Assembly: GCA_964625865.1 (NCBI GenBank) | Contig: CAZVEV010000013.1 | Location: 1-44,297, forward strand | Length of the DNA: 44,297 nucleotides | From: CAZVEV01 sp964625865 | Lineage (GTDB): Bacteria; Planctomycetota; Phycisphaerae; SM23-33 | Direction of reading: 5' to 3' | Notes under the pieces: generated by a model | The model's database searches: none | Told to the model about the DNA's origin: nothing | The model's input: the letters and a program-made list of their open reading frames with translations, nothing else | Program-made: the position numbers and the translations under genes | Shown here: piece after piece, positions 15,701-24,700 of the stretch | Numbering within the stretch: the stretch's first letter is position 1 | Layout of the letters: the number at the start of each line of letters is the position of its first letter

Positions 15701-18700
15701 AGGAGGTTTTCCTTGCTGGCCGAGATGATCAGCGCATTGGACAGCGTGTCGGTCGCCACGTCCACCTGGTCCTGCGGGACGGCCTTGGCGCCGGCAGCGG
15801 TCATGGCCTTGAGGCGGGCGGCGAAGATATCGCGAATGACCGGCCCGACCACGCCGGCGTCGTTGTGCTTCATCGGGACGACGACGATCTTGACCGCCGG
15901 GTCGACCAGCTTGACGTCCAGCTTGGTCAGCAGCCCCGTCAGGACCTTCGTGTCGTCGGCGTTGGCGGCTACCAGCAGGGCGTTGACCCGCAGGTCCGGC
16001 AGGATGATGGGCTTTTGGCGCTTCACGTCGGCGGTGGGGGCCGCCGCGTACCGCGCGTTGAACAGCGAGGTAAGCGACGACGCCAGCGTGCCCGCATTCG
16101 CGTGCGTCAGCGGAAGCAACTGAATCTGCCCGCCGAGGGCGGGACTGGCGTTATCGAGGCTGGTCGCGAGGTCCTTGACCACGCCGAACCCGTCGGCTGA
16201 CCCGCCGACAATCAGGCTGTTGGAGCGGGCGTCGGCGATCACGACCATCGCCAGGGCCTCCGCGTCGCCCACGCCCAGCGAGGCCTGCCGCTGCACGCGG
16301 GCGTCCATCATCGCCTGGAGCGTCTTGGCCAACGTCGTCGCGTCGGCGTTCTTCAGCGGGATCAGGCGGATGTCGCGCAGGTCGATGGGCGTTTCGCGAT
16401 CCAGTTGCTTCAGCAGGACGTCGAGCATGGCAAACGCCTTGTCGCTGCCGGAGATCACCAGCGTATTGGTGCGGGCGTCGACGGCGACGGTGGGCTTGTC
16501 CTCGTCGCGGGTCAGCTTGGCGTTGGGCCCGGCGTGCAGCGAGGCGATGATCTTCTGCAGGCTCGTCGCGTCGGCGTGCTTCATGGGGTACATCCGCACC
16601 GTATTCAGCGAGCCCGCCCCGGGAACGTCCATCGTCTTGACCACGTCGGCGATCAGGGGCATCACGTCTTCGCGGGCGGCCACCACGAGAATGTTCGTCG
16701 CCTCATCGCCCTGGATCGTCAGGGCGGGGCGGACCTTCGCGACGGTGCCCACATGGCCCTTGGCCTTGTCCAGGACCGTCTGGAGGCGCGTCACGTGTGT
16801 CTGGAGCCCCTCGGCGCCGGGGACGGCCTTCGATTCGCCAAAGACCGCCGTCAGCACCGGGATCAGGCGCTTGACGTCCGCGTGGCTCAGGCGGAACAGG
16901 CGCACTTGCGTGAGGACCTTGCCCTGCTGGCGGTCCAGGTCGCGGATGATCAGTTCAGCCAGCGCCAGCGTCTCGGTTTGACCGGCGACGACCAGCGTGT
17001 TGGTCCGCTCGTCGGCCGAGATCGTCAGCGGATTGACCAGCGCCTTGCCCGACGGCGTGGACGGCTCGGCCTTGCCGTCCGTCGTCGAGCCCTTCTGCCC
17101 CGCCAGTTCCTTGCCCTTGTTGAAGATGTCGATCAGGATCGTCATCACGGATTTCGCGTCAGCGTTGTCCAGGTGGATCAGCCGCACGTCGACCGCTTCG
17201 GTTAGCGGCATGGTGTCCATCAGTTCGACGATGGCGCGCATGGCCTTGAGGTTGTCGGGCGTGGAGGTGATCACCAGCGAGTTGGAGCCCTGGGGCTTGC
17301 CCGGGTCGGCGGTAATCTGGATGGGCTTGGTCAGGTCCAGTTCGGGGATCTTCTCCCCGCCGGCGGCGCTGCGGACGCGAAGCAGGCGGACCTGCTCCTG
17401 CAGCGCGCGGGCCTCGGGCGTGACCTGCTTGGTCGCGCTGGGACGGAGCATCTCGTTCAGCACGCGGGCGAGGATCTCGGAGTCCGCACGCTTCAGTGGG
17501 ATCACGAGCACTTCGGCGTCCTTGTGGGCCGCGGGCTTGTCCAGCGTCTTGATGATCTGACCGATCTGGTCGAACAGGACCGGGCGGGCGGTGACGATGA
17601 TCGACCGCGTGCGTTCGTCGGCCTGGGCGTCGATGGTCTCGCCCGGGCGGGTCTTGGCGATCTGCCGCAGCAGGCCCTGGAGCATCGGCAGGACCTTGGT
17701 CGGCTGGGCGTGGGCCAGGGCGTAAATGCGGAACTCCAGCGTGGGGGCCACTTCCTTCTCGTCCAACTGCTCGATCAGGTGGGCCACCTCCGTCATCTTC
17801 TCTTTCGTCGCCGAGACGATCAGCGTGTTGGTCTGCTGCAGCGACCGGATGATGACCTGATCTTCGGGCTTGGCCGTCCGCCCGGTAGTGCGGAACACCG
17901 TGCTCAGCGCGGTGGCCACCCGCTCGTTCGACGCGTGAGTGAGCTTGAAGACCTGGACCTGGTGCCTGGCCTTGTTGGCCGCCACGTCCAGGGCCTTGGC
18001 GAGCTTCTGGATTTCCTCGAAGTCGGCCTCCGACGCGTTCAGCAGGATCGCGCGCTGCGTGGGCAGGACGGTGGTCTGGACCTTGCCCGACGTGGCCCCC
18101 GCGGCGCCCGAGGGGCCTCGCGGATTCCGCTTGCGGTTGGTGGTCCCGCCCGGACTGGTCCCGCTCGTGCCGAACATCTCCTGGATCGCCTTCTCGACCT
18201 CTTCCGGATCGGCGTGCTCGAGCACGATCAGGCGCATCCCGCCGCGGGCGGGCTTCATCTTCTCGATCTGCGCTACCCACACCGACACCTGCTCGTAGGC
18301 GCCCTTGCTGCCCGCAAGCACCAGCGCGTTGGCCCGCTCGTCGGCCGACACGGCGATCGGCTCGACCGAGCGCTTGGCCAGACGCGCCGCGGTGACAATC
18401 TCGCGGTACAGCCCGCGGATCATCGTCGCCACCGTCGCCGCGTCGCCGTTCTCCAGCGGGATGATGTACACCCCGGGCGCACTGGCCAGCGAGGCCTGGT
18501 CCAACTGCATCGCCATCGCCATCAGCCTGTCCAGGTCGCCCGCGGGGCCCGACATGATCAACGCGTTGCTCGCCGCATCGGCGGTAATCGTCACGCCCGC
18601 CGTCTGCGCCGCGCCGCGACCGCGCCCGCGTGATGACGTCGACGTGCCCGACGCCACGCGCGACAGCGCGGTGGCCAGGTCGGCCGCCTGGGCGTGCTTC

Positions 18701-21700
18701 AGCAGGAGGATCTCCCGCCGAATCCCGCCGGCGGTCTCGGTGTCGAGCTTGGCGAGCATGGCCTCGACGCGCTTGAGGTTCTCGGCGTTGGCGGTGACGA
18801 TCAGGCTGTTCGAGACGGTCTCGGGCACGATGGTGACCAGGTCGTCCGGGCTGACGCGCTTGCCGCGGGGCGGCGCGAACGTCTGGGACAACGCCGCCGC
18901 CACCGACGCCGCCTGGGCGTGCTTCAGGGGCAGGATCGTTCGGGCGACCTCACCCGACGGACGCAGGTCAAGTTGCGCCGCCAACGCGCGGATCTTCTCG
19001 AACGTCTCGTCGTCGGCACGGACCATCAGCATTCGCGCGTCGGCGTCGGCCTCGATGACCACCGACTGGGCAGCCGTCGACGTGCCCCCGCGCTTCGCGC
19101 CGGTGCGCGACGTCGACGACGCCATCACCCGCGTAAGCACCGCCGCCACATTCGTCGCGTCAGCGTTGTTCAGAGCGATCACGCGAACGGGAGGCAGCTT
19201 GGCGGTGGCGGGCACGTCGATTTCGGCCAGCAGCTTGGCGATCTCCAGATGGTCGGCAGCCGAGGCCCGCACGACCAGCGTGTTGCTGCTGCGGTCGGCG
19301 CTGATGCGAAGCGTCGACGCCCCGCCCCGCGCCCCGCCCTTGGGCGTCCGCGCCGACGTCGCGGACAGCGAACTGCTCAGCGCCGTCGAGACCGTCGTCG
19401 CGTCGGCATGCTGAACGCGGTAGACCTTCACCGTCAGCGCCTCGGCGCCCTGGGCGTCGTCGAGGTCGGTGATGACCTTGGCGATCAGTTCCTGCTTCTC
19501 CGTGGGGGCCGAGACAATCACCAGCCCGCCGCCCTCGTCGCCGGCGATGACGATGGGCGATTCGGTCGGCGCGCCGGTTTTCCGGGCGCCGCGGGCGCCC
19601 GGGGCGAAGATGCTCTGCAGCGCCGAGACCGTCGCCGCGACCTCCGCGTGCTTCAGCGGGTACATTCGCACCGACGGCGCCGTCGCCAGCGCCGCCGACT
19701 GGTCCAGTTCCTGGATGATCTTGGCGATCAGGCCCATCGCGTCGGCCGGCGCGACGACCACGACCGAGTTGCTCGCCTTGTTGGGCGTGATCGAGACCAT
19801 CTGCGAGGTATCGACCTTGGACACGCCGTCATCGAGCTTGACCTCGATCATCTGGCGGATCGACTCGGCCCGCTGCTGCGTGGCGGTCGTTCGCGTGGTG
19901 CGGCCCTTGGTGCTCGTGCGGGACGTCCGCGGCGCGGGGGTCGACGACGATGAACCGGACAGCGCGAACAGCTCGCGCAGGTTCGAGGCGACCTCGGCCG
20001 GGTCGGAGTTCTTCAGCGGGAAGATGCGGACCTCGCTGGTGACGGTGGCAACCTCGTCGAGGTGCTTGATCATCGGCTCGATCAGGTCGAAGTCGAGCGG
20101 CTTGGCCCGGACGATAATGCTTCGCGTGCGGTTGTCGGCGACCACGCTGATTACCGGCGGCGGCGCAGGGGCGGGCTTGGTGACCGTGCGCCCCCTGGAA
20201 TCACGCGTGGTGGTGGTGCGGGCGGTCTGCTTGGGGTTGAACAGTTCGGTCAGCGTCCGCGCCACGCCGGCGGGATCGGCCTTGACGATCTGGAAGACGC
20301 GGAACTCCGCGTCGGCTTCGACCTCGCTGGTGGCCAGTTGCTCTACCAGCGATTCGATGTCCGCCAATTCGTTCCGCGTGCCCGCGATGATCAGGGCGTT
20401 AGCTTCCTTGTCGACGGCAATCGTGACCGTGCCCTTGGACTGCTCGGCGCCGCCCTTGGCCGTCACGCCCGTTGCGGCGGGAGGCGCGGTCGGCGCCGCG
20501 GGGGCTGCCGGCTTCTTGGCGCCGGTCTTCTTGCCCGAGGGCTTCTTCGCCCCGTCGGCCGGGGCCCGCGAGTCGATGCCCGGGCGAATAATCTCCGCCC
20601 CGTCGCCCTTGGGAATCGCGGGGACCTTGTCGGTGACCTCGACCTTGGAGTCGGTCATCTGCCCGTAGACGCGCTGGAGGACCTCGGCCATCTTGTCGGC
20701 GCGGCTCTTGGTCAGCGCGATTACGCGGACGTGGACGGTGTTGTCTTCGGCGGCCTTGTCCAACTGGCTGATGACCTGCTCGATCTCCTTGAGTTGAGCG
20801 GCCTTGGCGATGACAGTGATGGCGTTGGTGTAGAAGTCGGCCTCGATGACCGGCTGCTCGACCCCGCGCGTGGCCGGGTACATCGCGTTGAGTTTCAGCG
20901 CCACTTCCGTCGCGTCGGCGTTCTCGAGCCAGACGTACTGTACGTCGCGGCGAGGCCGGTCGGAGGCCTTGTCCAGGGTGGCCAGCAACTGCTCGACAAT
21001 CGCGAAGTGCGCCGGCGTGGTCGAGACGACCAGGCTGTTGGTCCGCTCGTCGGCGGCCACGCTGAACGGCGGGGGCGTGGTGCCCTTGCGCCCGCGGGTC
21101 TGCTGCTTGATCACGTCCTGGAACAGCTTGCCCAGCGACTGGCTCAGCTCGGCGGCCTCGCTGTTCTGCAGCGGGAAGACCTTCATGCTCGCCAGCGCCC
21201 CGGTGGACTGGGCGTCGAGTTTCTTGATCATATCGACGACGTCGGGAATGTCTTTGGAAGGTCCGCGGACCAGGAGACTGTTGGAGTTCGGCTCGGCGAC
21301 GACGGTGACGCCCTGGCTGGTCGCGCCGGCGCCGGCGAAGGGGTTGCGCCCACGTGCGGCAGACCGCGACGAGCCGCCGAGGGACTGGGTGATCGAGGCG
21401 GCCAGCGTGGACGCGTCGGCCTTGGTGAGCATGACCACCTGCACGCCGACCTCCACGCCGCTGTCGACGGTGTCGAACGTCTTGATCAGTTGCTCGGCCA
21501 GCGCAACCTTCTCGGGCGGGCCCTGGACGACGAGGGTGTTGGCGCTGGTCATGGCGCTGACGCGGACGGGCGCCTCGTCGGTCGTGCCCCGTCGCACGCG
21601 GGAGTAGCGGCTCATGGCGTCCTGCCCGAGCATGGGCTCGAGGACCTTGACCAGTTCGTCGGCCTGGGCGAACTGGAGCTTGAACGTCCGGGTCTGGACG

Positions 21701-24700
21701 GCCAGTTCCGTCGCGGCCTGCAGGGCCTTGACCATCTTCTCGATCTCGACGAACTGTTCTTCGGTGGCCGAGACGATCAGTTGATTGGCGGCGGAGTCGG
21801 CCTCGAATCGCGGCTGGCCCGGACCGGCGGCGGATGTTGCGGTTCGCGAGCGTCCGGTGCGCCCGGCGGTCTCTGCAAACAGGCGTGAGAGCGACTTGGC
21901 GACTTCGGTGGCCTTCGAGTTGGCCAGCTTGTAGATGCGGACCTGGCGCCGATCGGTCGCTTCCTTGGTATCCAGCCCGGTCACCAGGGCGACGATCTCG
22001 TCGAGCGTCTTCTTGGGCGCTTCAACGACCAGTGTGCGGTCGTTGGGCGAGGGGGTGATGACGGCGCCCTCGGGCGTCGGCGTCGACGGCGTTCGCGAGC
22101 GGCTTGACCGCGACGACATGGCGCCGCCGGCGGGGTAGAGCCTCTGGAGCATCGTCGCCATCGCCGCCGCCGAGGCGTGCTCCAGGCGGAGGATCTTCAT
22201 CTCGCGCGCCTGGGTCTGGGTGGCCTGGTCGAGTTTGGAGATCATCTCCTGGAGCATGGTCCGCTGGCCCTGCGGGGCGCGGATCAGCACGGAGTTGGTC
22301 AGCGTCTCGGCCTGGATGAAGACCTCCTGCGCCTTCCCGCGCCCGGGGGCGGGAAGCATCGCCCGGAGCGTCTGGGCGACGGTGTCGGCCTTGGCGTTCT
22401 TGATCTCGATGATCTGGATGACCGACTGGGCGGTCGACTCTTCGGTGTCGAACTCGGCGATGAGCTTCTCGGCCATCACTATCGTCGCCGGGGCGCCCTG
22501 GATGACCAGGGCGTTTGCACCGCTCAGGGCGCTGATGCGCGTGGCCTGCGTGGCCGTCGACGACGAGCGGGATGACCGCCACGACCGCGAGGTGCTCGCC
22601 GACCCCGACGCGCCGAGCATCGACTGCATCACGGGCAGCAGTTCGTCGGCCTGGGCGAACTTGAGCTTGTACGTCTTGGTCTGCGTGGTCAGGACCGCCC
22701 CTTCGATCTTCTCGATGACCTTTTCGATCTCGGTGAACTGGTCGCCGGTGGCCGCCACGAGCAACTGGTTGGAGCCGGCGTCGGCTTCGAAGCGAGGCTG
22801 GACCTTGGTCGAGGCGGGCGTCCGCGAGCGGCTGGAGGTCCGCGCCGTAGCGAACAGGCGTCCCAGCGAGGCCGCCACGTCGGAGGCCTTGGAGTTGGTC
22901 AACTGGTACGTCCGCGTCTCGAGGCGCTCGCCCGCGTCCTTGGCGTCCAGGGAGGCCACCAGCGTAACGATCTCCTCCATCTTGTCTCGCGGCGCGTCGA
23001 TGACCAGCGAGCGGTCGTTCGGCGAGGGCGTGATGATGACGTCCTGGTCGGTGTCGGGCGTAGCCGGCGTGCGGGAGCGGCTGCGCGAGCGCGACGACGA
23101 CGAGGCCGACGACGAGGGGTACAACTGGCTGAGCATGACCGCCAGGGAGGCGGCCGACGCATTTTTGACCTCGACGATCTTCGTCTCGCGCGACTGGGTT
23201 TCGGTGGACTTGTCGAGCGAGGCGATGATGTCGTTGAGCATGAGGCGCTGGCGCTGCGGGGCGCGCATCAGGACGGCGTTGGTGACCGGGTCGGCCCGCA
23301 GAAACACCTCTTGCCCCTTTCCGCGTGCCGGCTGCGGAAGCATGTTCTGCAGGTTCGCGACGACGATCTCGGCCTTGGCAAACTTCAGCGGGACGATGTG
23401 GATCTTCGAGTCCTCGGCCAGGTCGGCCGTGTCGAACGTTTCGATGAGTTCGGCGGCCAGCGTCAACTGCTCGTCGGTGCCCTTGACGATCAGCTTGTTG
23501 CTGTCCGGAATCGCTACGATCCGGACCTCGCCGAAGTTGCCCCCGCTGCTCTTGAGCCGCTTGCGGCTCGACTTGCCCAGCGTCCCGCTGCCGTTGCCGG
23601 TCAGCATGTCCTGGAGCAGGCCGGCCAGCTCCTCGGCCTTGGCGAACTTCAGCAGGAAGATCTTCGACTTGGTCTTGAGCAGGGCCGTGCTCTTGGCCCG
23701 CTCGGTGATGATCTCTTCGATCCGCTCGAACTGGCCCTCGGTGGCCGCGATCATGAGCATGTCGCCGCCGGGGTCGGCCTCGAAGCGAGGCTGCGGGGCC
23801 GTCGGTGCCGACGAACCCGTGCGCGACCGCCTGGAACTGCTCTTGGCGAACAGGCGTTCGAGGGCCCGAGCGAGGTCGGCCGCCCCGCCGTCCTCGATGT
23901 GGTACATGCGGATATCGAGCTTGCCCAGGGCGTCCTTGGTGTCGAGGCTCTTGGCCAGTTGAGCGATCTGCTCGATCTGGCGGCGCGGGGCATCGATGAT
24001 GATCGCCCGGTCGCCCGGGGCGGGGGTGATGATGATGCGGTCCTCGGGGTCGGCTTCGACCGTCCCCCGCCGCGTCCGACTGGCGGCGACGGGCTGGAAC
24101 AGCGTCGTCAGGGCGGCGGCGACCTCGGCAGCCGAGGCGTGGGTCAGTTGGAGCAGGCGCGTCTCGCGGGCCGAGTCCTGCAGGGGCTTGTCGAGGCTGG
24201 CGATCAGCTTCTCGAGCATCTCCCGCTCGCCCTCGGGGGCGCGGATCAGCACGGAGTTGGTCGTCGCGTCGGCCTGGATGAAGACCTTGGGCGCCTCGCG
24301 GCGCGAAGGCGGGGGCAGCATGGCGCGGAGCGTTTCGGCGAGCTTCTTCGCGTCGGCGGACTTGATGGTGACGATCCGCACCGGGTCAGCGACGGCGGTG
24401 GCCGCGACGTCCATGGACTTGACCAGGGCGGCGATGGCTTCGTGGTCCTCGGCGGAGGCCGAAACCAGCAGGCTGTTGGTCCGTTCGCTCGGGGCGATGA
24501 CCACCGGCGCGGCGACGGCGGTGGACCCGCCGCGGCTTCTCGACCGCGCGGCAGCCGACGACGAGGGATACACGCGCATCAGCGTGGCGGCCAGATCGGC
24601 GGCCTTGGCCAGCTTCAGCGGGATGATGCGCGTGGTGGGCGCGGTGAGGGTCTCCGAGGCGACCTTGAGCTTGTCGAGGATGTCCTGAACGGTGGGCCAG

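Noticed and set aside
13006..16200. A 1064-codon open frame on the plus strand
   Set aside because: Antisense shadow of the secretin C-terminal half; its composition mirrors the repeat modules and it has no start signal.
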